A DNA stretch of 64,000 nucleotides from Streptomyces microflavus (lineage in GTDB: Bacteria; Actinomycetota; Actinomycetes; Streptomycetales; Streptomycetaceae), in assembly GCF_014650075.1 (NCBI RefSeq), contig NZ_BMUG01000008.1, positions 124,001 through 188,000 of the forward strand, in the 5' to 3' direction. Below the pieces are notes generated by a model. It searched no databases and was not told the origin of the DNA. It saw nothing but the letters and a program-made list of their open reading frames with translations. Position 1 is the stretch's first letter. Each line of letters begins with the position of its first letter. Shown here piece by piece: positions 29,404-38,045 of this stretch. Both the position numbers and the translations under genes were made by a program.

Positions 29404-31365
29404 TCAGCCCACCAGGTCCGGGGCGCGCAGCATCGCGGACGGGATGCCCCACGCGTCGACGAGGCCGCCCGCGAGGGGCCGGACCTTGCGGCAGAGGTCG
29501 TTCACCTCACGGGTGATCGCCTTGGAACGCTGGACGGTCAGCCGGCCGTGCTCCATGAACCACGCCCGGTCCGCCTCGATCGTCGAGAGGGCGAACAGGT
29601 CGCACAGCAGGCCCAGGGCGACCTTGTTGCCGCCCTCGGGCAGCGTACGCGTCTTCTCGACGAACGCCTCCAGCACCAGCCGCTCGACGTGGGCGTGGGC
29701 GACGGCGATGACGTGGTCCTGCACCTCCGAGAAGACGGCGCCCGCATCGCGCTTCCGGTCGATCCCGGCCTTGAGCCTGCGGGCCACCCCGGCGAGCATG
29801 TGCTCCTCGCGGTAGCGGACCATGGCGAGCTGGTACTCCGAGTCGAGCAGCCCGGCTTCCTGGTCCCACTCGTCGCCGCCCGGCAGCAGGTCACGTACCC
29901 GTTCGAGCAGCTTGTGGGCCGAGGTCTTCTCGATGACCGTCTCGACGGCGAGGTTGGTGACGTACCGGACCATGCCGAGCTGGTCCAGGTCCTCGAACTC
30001 GCTCGCGTAGTCGGTGAGCAGCCCCTTGGCCACGAGCTGCAGCAGGACGTGGTTGTCGCCCTCGAAGGTGGTGAAGATGTCGCTGTCGGCCTTGAGAGCG
30101 GCGAACCGGTTGACGGCGAGATATCCGGCGCCGCCGCACGCCTCACGGCACTCCTGGACCGTCCGGGTGGCGTGCCAGGTACCGAGCGCCTTGGTTCCGG
30201 CGGCCCTGGACTCCAGTCGGCGCCGCGCCTGCGGGTCGTCCTCGACGCCGGAGAAGACATCGTGGAGTTGCGTGCGCACGACGTCCTGCGCGAAGTGCAG
30301 CGCGTACGTACGGGCGACGAGCGGCAGCAGACGACGCTGGTGCAGCCCGTAGTCGAGGAGCAGCTGCTCCTCCTCCTGGGAGCCTGCCGCGAACTGGCGG
30401 CGGCGCAGGGCGTACTTCGTGGCGACGGCGAGGGCGACCTTGGCGGCGTTGACCCCGGCGCCACCGACGCTGACCCGGCCCTGGACCAGGGTGCCGAGCA
30501 TGGTGAAGAAGCGGCGGTCGGGGCTGTCGATCGTGCTCTTGTAGAGGCCTTCGGGGGTGACGTCGGCGAACCGGTTGAGCAGCGCCTCGCGCGGAACCCG
30601 CACGCCGTCGAAGCGGATGCGCCCGTTGTCCACGCCGTTGAGGCCCATCTTGCGGCCGTCGTCCTCGATCCGGACGCCGGGCGCCGCCTCACCGCCGACC
30701 CGGATCGGTACGACGAACGCGTGCACGCCCTCGGACTTCCCGCCCACCTCCAGCTGCGCGAAGACGACGGCCAGCTCACCGTGGCGGGCAGCGTTGCCGA
30801 TGTAGTCCTTGCGCGCCTGGTCACCCTCGGTGGTGATGACGAACTCCTGGGCGGCGACGTCGTACCGCGCGACGGTACCGAGCGCCTGCACATTGGAACC
30901 GTGCCCGGTCTCGGTCATCGCGAAGCACCCCATCAGCTTCCCGGTGATCAGGTCCGGCAGATAGGCGTCGTGGTGGCGTTCGGTGCCCAGATGCAGGATC
31001 GCGCCGCCGAAGAGTCCGAACTGCACGCCGACCTTCACCAGCACCGACAGATCACCGAAGGCGAGGGTCTCGAAGGCGGCGATCGAGGCCCCGACATCGC
31101 CGCCCCCGCCGTACCGCTTCGGGAAGCCCATGCCGGTCTGCCCCGTCGCCGCCATCTCGACCACGAGTTCGCGCACCCGCTCGCGGTACGCGTCGGTGCC
31201 GAGCCCGTCGGCCTCCTCCAGGACGGAGGCGTACGTCACCAGGTTGGTACGGACCAGGTCCCGGATCTCGGCGTACTCGCCGTCGAGCACCTCGGTCAGG
31301 GCCCGGACGTCGAGCTCCGGCTGCACGTACCCGTCGGGAGCGGTAACTGTTTTGTCAGTGGTCAT
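29404..31365 (-). CDS. Acyl-CoA dehydrogenase/oxidase family protein
   Basis: 653 residues, closer to acyl-CoA oxidase length than to 380-residue dehydrogenases. FAD-binding and substrate motifs: CFAMTETGHGSNVQALGT, KDYIGNAARHGELAVVFAQL, and later GGAGYLAVNRF and FTTFEGDNHVLLQLVAKGL, which are typical of the ACOX group. A C-terminal helical extension (about 500-650) completes the oxidase fold. It would oxidise acyl-CoA to enoyl-CoA in beta-oxidation, passing electrons to O2 or ETF. ATG start; monocistronic. Confidence 0.9.
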   Translation of the reverse strand: MTTDKTVTAPDGYVQPELDVRALTEVLDGEYAEIRDLVRTNLVTYASVLEEADGLGTDAYRERVRELVVEMAATGQTGMGFPKRYGGGGDVGASIAAFETLAFGDLSVLVKVGVQFGLFGGAILHLGTERHHDAYLPDLITGKLMGCFAMTETGHGSNVQALGTVARYDVAAQEFVITTEGDQARKDYIGNAARHGELAVVFAQLEVGGKSEGVHAFVVPIRVGGEAAPGVRIEDDGRKMGLNGVDNGRIRFDGVRVPREALLNRFADVTPEGLYKSTIDSPDRRFFTMLGTLVQGRVSVGGAGVNAAKVALAVATKYALRRRQFAAGSQEEEQLLLDYGLHQRRLLPLVARTYALHFAQDVVRTQLHDVFSGVEDDPQARRRLESRAAGTKALGTWHATRTVQECREACGGAGYLAVNRFAALKADSDIFTTFEGDNHVLLQLVAKGLLTDYASEFEDLDQLGMVRYVTNLAVETVIEKTSAHKLLERVRDLLPGGDEWDQEAGLLDSEYQLAMVRYREEHMLAGVARRLKAGIDRKRDAGAVFSEVQDHVIAVAHAHVERLVLEAFVEKTRTLPEGGNKVALGLLCDLFALSTIEADRAWFMEHGRLTVQRSKAITREVNDLCRKVRPLAGGLVDAWGIPSAMLRAPDLVG

Positions 31366-31491
31366 ACGCTTTCGCTACCCCGCCCGGGAGCGATCACGCG
31401 GTAGCGCACGGGGCGCCGTCGCGTACCTCACGCGGACGGCGGGCGAAGTCCGGTCCGGAGTCCGATGCAAACGGTCGGCCCGGACCGGAAC

Positions 31492-32145
31492 TCAGTGGCT
31501 GCCCGGATCCGGATCATCCGGATGATCCGGACGGGCGTGCACGCTGACGGCGTAACCGCAGCCCGGAACATAGGGATCGCCGCTCCAGGTGGCGTAGCGC
31601 TGCCGCAAGGCGAGTCCGGCCCGTTCGCACCACCGGTCGAAGTCCGCGAGGCCGAAGGGCGCTTCGGGCAGCGGTAGGTGCGCCGCGTCCAGTCCCATCC
31701 CCGTGACCAGCAGACCTCCGGGCCGCAGCACGGCGGACAACTGCCCGATGACAGCCGCCTCGGTCCCTGCGGCCAGGAGGGGGATGACGTTCCCGGCGGC
31801 GAGCACCACGTCGAATTCCGGTTCCAGGCCGAGGGCGTCCGTACGGGCCAGATCCCCGAGGAGCCACTCCTGTGCGGGTGCCTCGCGGCGGGCGACGGCG
31901 AGCATCGAGGCGTCGATGTCCACACCGGTGCAGCAGTACCCCAGTTCGGCGAGCCGGATCGCGATCCGTCCGGTGCCACAGCCGGCGTCGAGCACCCGGG
32001 CTGTGGGCTCCACCAGCGCGGCGCAGAACGCGGCCTCGCCATGGATGTCGTGCCCCGATTCGGCAAGCCGCGCGAAACGCCGGGCGTACTGCTCCCCGGC
32101 CTGTCCGCCGGTCAGCTCTGCCCAGCGGTCCTGTTTCCCGGCCAT
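31492..32145 (-). CDS. Class I SAM-dependent methyltransferase
   Basis: 217 residues from the ATG at 32145. SAM-binding motif I VLDAGCGTGRIAIRLAELG, then acidic loop VDIDASMLAVAR, motif post-I LLGDLART and motif IV FDVVLAAGNVIPLL. The first ~35 residues (QDRWAELTGGQAGEQYARRF) resemble the UbiE/YcgJ class. Substrate unknown. A longer frame to 32295 lacks a ribosome site and coding character. Confidence 0.85.
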   Translation of the reverse strand: MAGKQDRWAELTGGQAGEQYARRFARLAESGHDIHGEAAFCAALVEPTARVLDAGCGTGRIAIRLAELGYCCTGVDIDASMLAVARREAPAQEWLLGDLARTDALGLEPEFDVVLAAGNVIPLLAAGTEAAVIGQLSAVLRPGGLLVTGMGLDAAHLPLPEAPFGLADFDRWCERAGLALRQRYATWSGDPYVPGCGYAVSVHARPDHPDDPDPGSH

Positions 32146-32305
32146 GTCAGCGCGCCTTGGGGTCGGCCCCACCCGGTGGGCGGGGGAACGTCTTCGAGGG
32201 GAATGTCCCCAAGTATGCGGCCCCGATCCGTTCGCGGCACTCAAGCGGCGCTCAGGTGCTGCCCAAGCACTGCCCAAGCACTGCTGGAGGGGCACTCAGG
32301 CGCGC

Positions 32306-33574
32306 TCAACGGGCCGCACTGACCGCCGTCTGTACCAGTGCCCGTACCTGGCGCACAATGTCCGAGCGGTTGCGCTCGAACTCCGGGTCGGTGACCTCGC
32401 CCGTCGCCGCGCTGTCGTTGCCCGCGCCGAACTGCAGGACCGGGGTGTGCAGATGACCGCCCGGCAGCTTCGACAGCCCCAGCCGGTCGCGGAGCAGGGT
32501 GACCCGGTAGGCGATCTCGTTGGAGAGGTAGTCGCCGCCGCCCCCGGCCCGCGCGGTCGAACCGGGAGTGGGGCCTCCCGGCCGGGTCACCGGCTGGGTG
32601 GCACCCGCCGGTATCTCGGTGACCTCGGTGTTGTCGTACACCGGGAAGCGGCCCGTGTCCGCTTCGGTGAGCTGACGGTACGGGAGGGTGGTGGAGGTCC
32701 ACTGCGGCTGCGACGCGGGGTCGGTGACGGGGACGGTCCCGGTGCGGGCGAGGTTCTCGTTGTCGGGGAAGCCACCGCGCCAGGCACCGTTGGTGCGCTC
32801 CACGTCGAAACGTCCCTGCCGGCCCTGGCTGATGGTGGTGAACAGGTCCAGGTGCGGCAGTTGCCGGGCGAGGGCCCGCTCGACGGCGCCCTCGGCGAAG
32901 TCCGTCCACCGCACCGGGAAGACGACGGCCTCTATCCGGGCCGGCCCCTGGGCGGTCTGCACCAACGTGCCGTCGAGGGCGAGCACGCTCGCGCCCGAGG
33001 GGTTGCCGATCCGGACGTCCCTGTCCAGGGTGAACGGATCGAAGCCGGTGACGAGGACCCGCTTCACCTGACGGCCCCGGTAGCGGATGTCCTCCTGGCC
33101 GCGCGAGGAGGTCTCCAGAGCTGTGTGCAGGGCCTTGCGCCGCCGGTCGTCCAGCCCGAACCGGGGTGTCCATGCGCGCAGTTCGCGGCTGAGCGCGAGC
33201 CGGGCCCAGTACAGCGGACGGTCGTCGCCCCGGCTCAGGTCGCCCGTGGCGGTCCCGCGGCCCTGGGCGCGGTCCACGGCGCGCTGCCACAGCGCCGAGG
33301 CGTGGCGGGTCACCGCCCGCTCCGCCTGCGCGTAACTGCGGGAGCCCTCCAGGGCATGGGCGAAGCGCGGGGCGAGGGCGTCGAATCCGCTGCGCCGCAG
33401 GATCTCCTGCGGGGCGGCCCGGTCCAGGCGCTGCTCCTCGACGGTGGGCTGCGCGGTGCCGGGGTCGGTGTCGGCGGGGGACGCCGCGGCGGGCAGGGCG
33501 GAGCCCGCGAGAACGAGCAGGAGCGTCACGCCGCCCAGACCGAGCCGGGTGGTTGCGGGGAACTGGTGCTTCAC
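32306..33574 (-). CDS. Secreted pyroglutamyl-peptidase-I-like protein with altered active site
   Basis: 422 residues. Sec signal peptide (LGLGGVTLLLVLAGSALPAAASPA) predicts export. A helical N-terminal region (35-170) precedes a C15-peptidase-like domain starting at VLVTGFDPFTLDRD...NPSG. In C15 enzymes the catalytic Cys lies in a xxYLCN-type motif; here the matching segment is GGGDYLSNEIAYRV, with Ser in place of Cys, while the His motif (GGHLHTP) is kept. The protein may therefore be a different hydrolase, a serine variant, or a non-catalytic binder. Secretion is also unusual, as classical PGP-I is cytoplasmic. Confidence 0.72.
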   Translation of the reverse strand: MKHQFPATTRLGLGGVTLLLVLAGSALPAAASPADTDPGTAQPTVEEQRLDRAAPQEILRRSGFDALAPRFAHALEGSRSYAQAERAVTRHASALWQRAVDRAQGRGTATGDLSRGDDRPLYWARLALSRELRAWTPRFGLDDRRRKALHTALETSSRGQEDIRYRGRQVKRVLVTGFDPFTLDRDVRIGNPSGASVLALDGTLVQTAQGPARIEAVVFPVRWTDFAEGAVERALARQLPHLDLFTTISQGRQGRFDVERTNGAWRGGFPDNENLARTGTVPVTDPASQPQWTSTTLPYRQLTEADTGRFPVYDNTEVTEIPAGATQPVTRPGGPTPGSTARAGGGGDYLSNEIAYRVTLLRDRLGLSKLPGGHLHTPVLQFGAGNDSAATGEVTDPEFERNRSDIVRQVRALVQTAVSAAR

Positions 33575-33656
33575 GTGGGCCCTTTCGACGGAACGGTTGG
33601 CCGCAGTATCGCGGCACCACCGGAGGCGACGCCATGGGGCATTGCCTCTCCCCTAC

Positions 33657-34847
33657 TCAGGCACGGACGACGGTCGAGGCCGGTCCGGACGGGGGATGCC
33701 AGCCGAGGACCGTGTCCAGAGCCCTCGATGTGACCGACTGCGGCGTGGCCCGTACGGCAAGGTTCCGGGCGGACACGGCGAGGGGGTGGGAGAGCCGGGC
33801 GAGATCACCGATGCGCCGGGAGCGGCGGCTGACAAGGGTGGTGCGCCGGTGCCTGCTCTCCGTGTAGGCGGCCAGCGCAGCCGGTACGTCGGCGTCGCTC
33901 GCGAGGGCGTGCGCCAGGACGACCGCGTCCTCGATGGCCTGGCAGCCGCCCTGGCCCATGTTGGGCGTCATCGCGTGGGCGGCGTCACCGAGCAGGGCCA
34001 CCCGGCCGGAGTGGAATCGGGGCAGGGGCGAGGCCAGTTCGTGAAAGTCGTGGTGGAGTACGTCGACGGGTTCGGGGTTCCGCGGGTCGAGCCGGTCCAG
34101 CAGCGCGGGTATCGGATCGTGCCACGCGCCGAAGCGCCGGGTCAGTTCCGCATGGTGGTCGGCCGGCTTCGTACCGGGGCCGGTGGCCGCGGTGGCGTAG
34201 AGATAGATCCGGCCGTCGACGAGGGGGACGATCCCGAACCGCTCCCCCCGGCCCCAGGTCTCGGCCGCCGACCGGGCGGGCGGCCCGATGCAGGCCAGCA
34301 CCGCCCGCCATCCGGCCTCACCGGCGTGACGCAGACCGGGGTGCCGGGGGAAGAGCTGTCCACGGAGCACGCTGCGCATGCCGTCGGCCGCCACGACGAC
34401 GTCGGCGCGCAGCTCGCCCGCCGACGTACGCGCGACCACGGCACCCCCGGCGTGCTCCACCCCGGTCACCGATACGCCGAGTTGTACGACGCCGGGCGGC
34501 AGGGCGGCGGCGAGGGCGTCGATCAGGAAGCCGCGGTGCACGGCGCGCGCGGGAAGCCCGTGCCGGGAGGACGCGGCACCGGTGTCGGCCCGGCTCAGCC
34601 ACCTGCCGTCGGGGGTACGCAACCCGACCGCCCCGGCCAGGGCATCACCCGCCCACACCTCGGGGCCCAGGCCGATCGAGTCCAGGGCGCGCAGGGCGTT
34701 GGGGGCGAGCACGATCCCGGCGCCGATACCGGTGAGGACGGGAGCCCGTTCGCACACGGTCACGCGCCATCCGCGACGGTTCAGGGCCACCGCAGCGGCC
34801 AGACCCCCGATACCGCCCCCGGCAATGACAGCATGACGAACACCCAT
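33657..34847 (-). CDS. FAD-dependent monooxygenase (aromatic hydroxylase type)
   Basis: 396 residues from the ATG at 34847 (GGGAGG 8 bases upstream). Group A flavoprotein: FAD motif VIAGGGIGGLAAAVALNRRG at the N-terminus, ADVVVAADGMRSVLR (DG motif) and GRVALLGDAAHAMTPNMGQGG (GD motif). Hydroxylates aromatic or related substrates with NAD(P)H and O2; closest by pattern to salicylate/6-hydroxynicotinate-type enzymes. Divergent from a TetR gene with shared operators, so expression is probably induced by its substrate or a related xenobiotic. Confidence 0.9.
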   Translation of the reverse strand: MGVRHAVIAGGGIGGLAAAVALNRRGWRVTVCERAPVLTGIGAGIVLAPNALRALDSIGLGPEVWAGDALAGAVGLRTPDGRWLSRADTGAASSRHGLPARAVHRGFLIDALAAALPPGVVQLGVSVTGVEHAGGAVVARTSAGELRADVVVAADGMRSVLRGQLFPRHPGLRHAGEAGWRAVLACIGPPARSAAETWGRGERFGIVPLVDGRIYLYATAATGPGTKPADHHAELTRRFGAWHDPIPALLDRLDPRNPEPVDVLHHDFHELASPLPRFHSGRVALLGDAAHAMTPNMGQGGCQAIEDAVVLAHALASDADVPAALAAYTESRHRRTTLVSRRSRRIGDLARLSHPLAVSARNLAVRATPQSVTSRALDTVLGWHPPSGPASTVVRA

Positions 34848-34874
34848 ACAGACCGCCTCCCTCACCCACACCCC

Positions 34875-34934
34875 CTCTACACCTGTAGAGAAGACAACAC
34901 CCTCGCACTCTACACCTGTAGAGTGCGAGGGTGT
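34875..34934. promoter_or_regulatory. Two TetR operators, one inside a 38-bp palindrome covering the tetR start codon
   Basis: CTCTACACCTGTAGAG occurs at 34875-34890 and again at 34908-34923, 33 bases apart. The second copy is the centre of an 18-bp-arm inverted repeat, ACACCCTCGCACTCTACA (34897-34914), CC, and its complement (34917-34934), which runs through the GTG start of the TetR gene. Binding here would block both the monooxygenase promoter and tetR itself. Confidence 0.85.
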
Positions 34935-35515
34935 CCCTCCCCGATCGCCGAGACCTGATCGCCGACGCCGCCATCAGCACCGTGGCCTCCGCCGGCCTGC
35001 GCGGCCTGACCCACCGCGCGGTCGACACCGCCGCGGGGCTGCCGGCCGGCAGCACGTCGTACTACTTCCGCACGCGGAGCGCCCTGATCAGCGCCTGCTA
35101 CCTCCGCCTGGCTGCACTGTCCGTCGCCGACGTCGACCGGTGGCAAGCGGAGCACGGTGCCCCGGACCCGGACTCCGCCGCGGAGGCGTTGGCCGCACTG
35201 CTGCACCACTGGCTGACCGCGGCGCAGGACCGCCAACTGGCCCGCTTCGAGCTCAGCCTGGAGGCGACCCGCCGCCCGGAGCTGCGCGCCGACCTGGAGA
35301 CGGCGGGCCTCGCGGCACGCTCCAGGGCCACCACGTTGCTGGCGTCGCTCGGCGCGCCCCGCCCGGAGCAGTCGGCAGAGCTGCTCGTCGCCTGGACGGA
35401 CGGCCTGCTGTACGACCGCCTCGCCGGCGCCCCGGCAGCGAGCCGCCCGGCACCCGACGTGACCGAACTGACCTCGGTCGTACGGCGGATGCTCGCCGCG
35501 GTGCTCTCCGCCTGA
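34931..35515 (+). CDS. TetR-family transcriptional regulator
   Basis: 194 residues, GTG start. HTH: RRDLIADAAISTVASAG, LTHRAVDTAAGLPAGSTSYYF. The C-terminal domain resembles the TetR group with a LEAT helix (LARFELSLEATRRPELR). No spaced ribosome site precedes the GTG: GCGAGG is directly adjacent and part of the palindrome, so the mRNA may be leaderless or start within the operator. Likely repressor of the divergent FAD monooxygenase and of itself. Confidence 0.9.
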   Translation: MSLPDRRDLIADAAISTVASAGLRGLTHRAVDTAAGLPAGSTSYYFRTRSALISACYLRLAALSVADVDRWQAEHGAPDPDSAAEALAALLHHWLTAAQDRQLARFELSLEATRRPELRADLETAGLAARSRATTLLASLGAPRPEQSAELLVAWTDGLLYDRLAGAPAASRPAPDVTELTSVVRRMLAAVLSA

Positions 35516-35608
35516 GGTGCGAGCACGTGGTGGAACACCTGCGGTGCTGGTGGGGCTCGGTCGCCGGATCTGCGAGCGCCAAAGCGTACGAGTGCGGCGA
35601 CGTCAATG

Positions 35609-35974
35609 TCAGGAGGTCGACAGTGCCGCCGCGGTCAGGCGCCGCTCCTCGGATTCCCGTGGCACCCACAGCCCGAACAGGCTCTCCAGATGCTCCAGAA
35701 CCTGCGTTGAGGTCATCCCTTCGTTGCCCGGCGGCCAGTCGAGCCCCCGACGGCTCCTCACCGTCGTCGTCCACTGGAAATCCAGGGTCGAAGGTCGACA
35801 GGACACGCCGTCGACGCCGTACTCCACCCGCTCCACGGCGTTCACGTTCCGGTTGACGGCAATGACGCGGGTGCCGCGGAGAGAGGTAGTTCCAGGCGGA
35901 GATACGACGTGGAAGCCTGGATCGCGAAGGACCACCTCTCGATGGCCCGGCCCGGATGACAGCTCCGGCCTCAC
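35609..35974 (-). CDS. Uncharacterised protein, possibly 5'-truncated or frameshifted
   Basis: 121 residues in the longest sensible frame, from a GTG without a good ribosome site. The body (VVLRDPGFHVVSPPGTTSLR, RVIAVNRNVNAVERVEYG, LDFQWTTTVRS) looks coding and beta-rich. A much better start signal, AGGAGAATGAG before the ATG at 36045, opens a different frame that stops after 24 codons just where this one begins, so a frame change near 36000 may have broken one gene in two. I do not recognise the family. Confidence 0.4.
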   Translation of the reverse strand: MRPELSSGPGHREVVLRDPGFHVVSPPGTTSLRGTRVIAVNRNVNAVERVEYGVDGVSCRPSTLDFQWTTTVRSRRGLDWPPGNEGMTSTQVLEHLESLFGLWVPRESEERRLTAAALSTS

Positions 35975-36148
35975 GCCGCAGGAACCCCAGTTCCGGCTGT
36001 AGCCGAAGGGTACGCCTCATATATCCAGCGGAGTCCGTCCGTCATCTCATTCTCCTGGCGGCATCCGCGGTGCGGCTTCCTCGGAGATCCGGTTGCCGAG
36101 TGAGTTGACGTTGCGGCTGGACGTGAAGACCTGTGGATCACATCAGTC

Positions 36149-36625
36149 TCAGTGATGTCGTTGACGCAGCCGGCGACTGGCGTCACCGCGGACACGTCGC
36201 GTTCTCCCGGCCTCGGCGAGCAGGGTGAGAACAGCGGGTGAGGGGAGGGTCTCGACAGCCTTGCGCTGGAACCAGTCGGACCCGGAACCGACCTCCTCCG
36301 AACCCCACGGCTCGCCCACAGCGATGGACCGCAGCAAAGTCCACTCGCGCAGACGGCGGACCAGGAACTCCCTCTCCACGTTGATCTCGGCCATCTCACG
36401 GGCCCATGGCACGAACTCCTCGTCGGTCAGCAGCTGAGACGCACGACGGTCAAGGTGGCGCACGATGACCGACTGCGCCATCGCCGTGTCCGAGTCACGC
36501 AAGATCCTGGTCACCGCTTCGGCTTCATCCTCGGCACGGACGACGGCCAGTTCCTGCAAATAGCAGGCGAATCGCTGGTGCTCGTCCTCGGCGAAACGGT
36601 CATCGTTGCCATGGAGACCATTCAC
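36149..36625 (-). CDS. Uncharacterised helical protein
   Basis: 158 residues from the GTG at 36625 (GGGAGG 8 bases upstream); the frame can be extended to 36667. Charged, helical, soluble (AEDEAEAVTRILRDSDTAMA, REMAEINVEREFLVRRLREW), no membrane span or known motif seen. Follows a decayed gene on the same strand. It could be a small regulatory or immunity-type protein, but nothing in the sequence decides this. Confidence 0.5.
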   Translation of the reverse strand: MNGLHGNDDRFAEDEHQRFACYLQELAVVRAEDEAEAVTRILRDSDTAMAQSVIVRHLDRRASQLLTDEEFVPWAREMAEINVEREFLVRRLREWTLLRSIAVGEPWGSEEVGSGSDWFQRKAVETLPSPAVLTLLAEAGRTRRVRGDASRRLRQRHH

Positions 36626-36691
36626 CCGGCGGCCTCCCTCGGCGTGCTCGGCCAGATCGGCATTCACAACGGACGCCTGCCCACACCGGCG

Positions 36692-37046
36692 TCACGAGAG
36701 AGGGTAAGTGACTGCGGACGAGGCCTTCGAGCCGCTGCTGTCACCGTGGCCGGAGCGGGCCTGAACGGCCACGGGGCCGAGGCCCGATTCTTCGACCGGC
36801 CGCACCAGGCCCTGTTCGCGGAGCCACCTCGTCGAGGCGCTGACGATTCTGACGCGGATTCGATCCTCGCCGTACGGGGTGACTCTGCCCGGACGTGGTC
36901 GACGGCCACCTCCCGGTCCGGATCCGGAATCTGGCCTATCGGCTGGTCCTCCCACAGCAGCCGGACGAGCCGGTGCTGCTGCGGGAGGCCGCCGAGAATC
37001 TGTGGATGCACGGTAGCGGTGAACGCGCCGTCGGCCTCCCTCACTG
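36692..37046 (-). pseudogene. Frameshifted uncharacterised gene
   Basis: From about 37046 a frame reads as good coding sequence (READGAFTATVHPQILGG, HRLVRLLWEDQPIGQIPD, REVAVDHVRA) until about 36885. There it turns arginine/serine-rich, and a neighbouring frame continues in coding style (YGEDRIRVRIVSASTRWLRE, LVRPVEESGLGPVAVQAR) to a stop at 36692. A one-base change near GTCCGGGCAGAGTC (about 36880-36895) explains this. Function not recognised. Confidence 0.4.
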
Positions 37047-37197
37047 ACACCCCATCGCCCGAGCATGCCTGCAGACCGAGGACCGGGTGCGCCTCGGAGC
37101 ACGGGCTTTGCCGGTAGCGTGATCGACTGCCGCATGGAAGGACCATGTGTCCGGCCCGCCTGTGCGAGGGATGCCGGTGGCGAGCGACGGGACCGTG

Positions 37198-37608
37198 ATG
37201 AGCGAACTGACGAAGCCCGGAATCGAGGTTCCGGAGGGTGACGCACCCACCGAGCTGACGATCCGGGACCTGGTGATCGGGGACGGACCCGAGGCGCAGC
37301 CCGGCAGGGTCGTCCAGGTTCACTACGTAGGGGTCACGTTCGCGTCCGGAAGGGAGTTCGACTCCTCCTGGGAGCAGGGGCGGCCGTTCAAGTTCGCCGT
37401 GGGCGGCGGCAAGGTCATCAAAGGCTGGGATCGGGGAGTGAGGGGGATGAAGACCGGCGGCCGACGCGAGATCATCGTTCCCCCGCGCCTCGGTTACGGC
37501 AAGCAGTCCCCCTCTCCACTGATCCCGGCGGGCTCCACGCTGATCTTCGTCGTGGACCTGCTCACGGTCGTGGGCGGCCCGCCGGAGCGAGGCCCCAGCT
37601 CGGGTTGA
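37198..37608 (+). CDS. FKBP-type peptidyl-prolyl cis-trans isomerase
   Basis: 136 residues from the ATG at 37198; upstream in-frame starts exist but the homologous part begins with a KPGIEVPEG stretch common in actinobacterial FKBPs. Core motifs: VVQVHYVGVTFASGREFDSS, FAVGGGKVIKGWDRGVRGMK, RREIIVPPRLGYG and a terminal FVVDLL strand, with the conserved Tyr, Phe, Asp, Trp and Phe of the FK506 pocket. Cytoplasmic (no signal). It catalyses proline isomerisation during folding. It is the last ordinary-looking gene before the island. Confidence 0.93.
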   Translation: MSELTKPGIEVPEGDAPTELTIRDLVIGDGPEAQPGRVVQVHYVGVTFASGREFDSSWEQGRPFKFAVGGGKVIKGWDRGVRGMKTGGRREIIVPPRLGYGKQSPSPLIPAGSTLIFVVDLLTVVGGPPERGPSSG

Positions 37609-37638
37609 CCGGCTCGGAATGAGCCCTGGCGACCCGCT

Positions 37639-37718
37639 AGCCCAGGAAGCTCAGCCGCACCTGACGCTCCGGGTTGTCCCTGGCCGTGTCCGCCAATCTC
37701 CGCAAAGACAACCCTCCA
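37639..37718. repeat. Left copy of an imperfect ~80-bp direct repeat flanking the island
   Basis: The segment with CAGGAAGCTCAGCCGCACC, TGACGCTCCGGGTTGTCCC and GTGTCCGCCAAT-CTCCG matches 60990-61070 at roughly four of five positions in the same orientation. Read on the minus strand it can encode a C-terminal tail (LADTARDNPERQVRLSFLG then stop), so it may be the 3' end of a gene that was duplicated or shared by two loci. Confidence 0.65.
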
Positions 37719-37737
37719 CCTCCGGACCCTGGACCTT

Positions 37738-37953
37738 TCCAGACCGCCCACAAATGAGGACGGTGCCCTGGTTCAGGGCGCCGCCGAGGCTCCGGATGGT
37801 TTCGTCCATGACGGCGTCGTGCAGCGGGCGACCGAAGGCGAGCAGGTCGGCTCGGGCGTGGTCGTCAGGCTGGACGTGGCTGAGGTCGAAGGAAACGCGG
37901 TTGTACTTGGTGGCAATCGGTCCGTTGCCTGCCGAGCGGATGTGCTGGGGCAC
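37738..37953 (-). pseudogene. Remnant of a SNF2/DISARM-type helicase C-terminal region
   Basis: About 70 residues of coding-like sequence (ATKYNRVSFDLSHVQP, ADLLAFGRPLHDAVMDETI, GALNQGTVL) resemble the segment after the helicase core in large SNF2-type helicases, where a 'GHPLxxA' motif is followed by a helix and a 'GxVL' strand. There is no intact start or full domain, and the frame decays near 37740. Resemblance judged by eye only. Confidence 0.35.
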
Positions 37954-38045
37954 GTTGGCTATCTCGTAACCCCCTGTTCGAGCTTGACGAGTTCTATCGC
38001 TGGTACGGAACTCGTTTCAGCCACAGCAAATTGTGGCTGCGAAGC

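Noticed and set aside
29548..31404. 618-codon plus-strand frame opposite the acyl-CoA oxidase gene
   Set aside because: No domain recognised; the minus-strand frame has clear FAD-family motifs.
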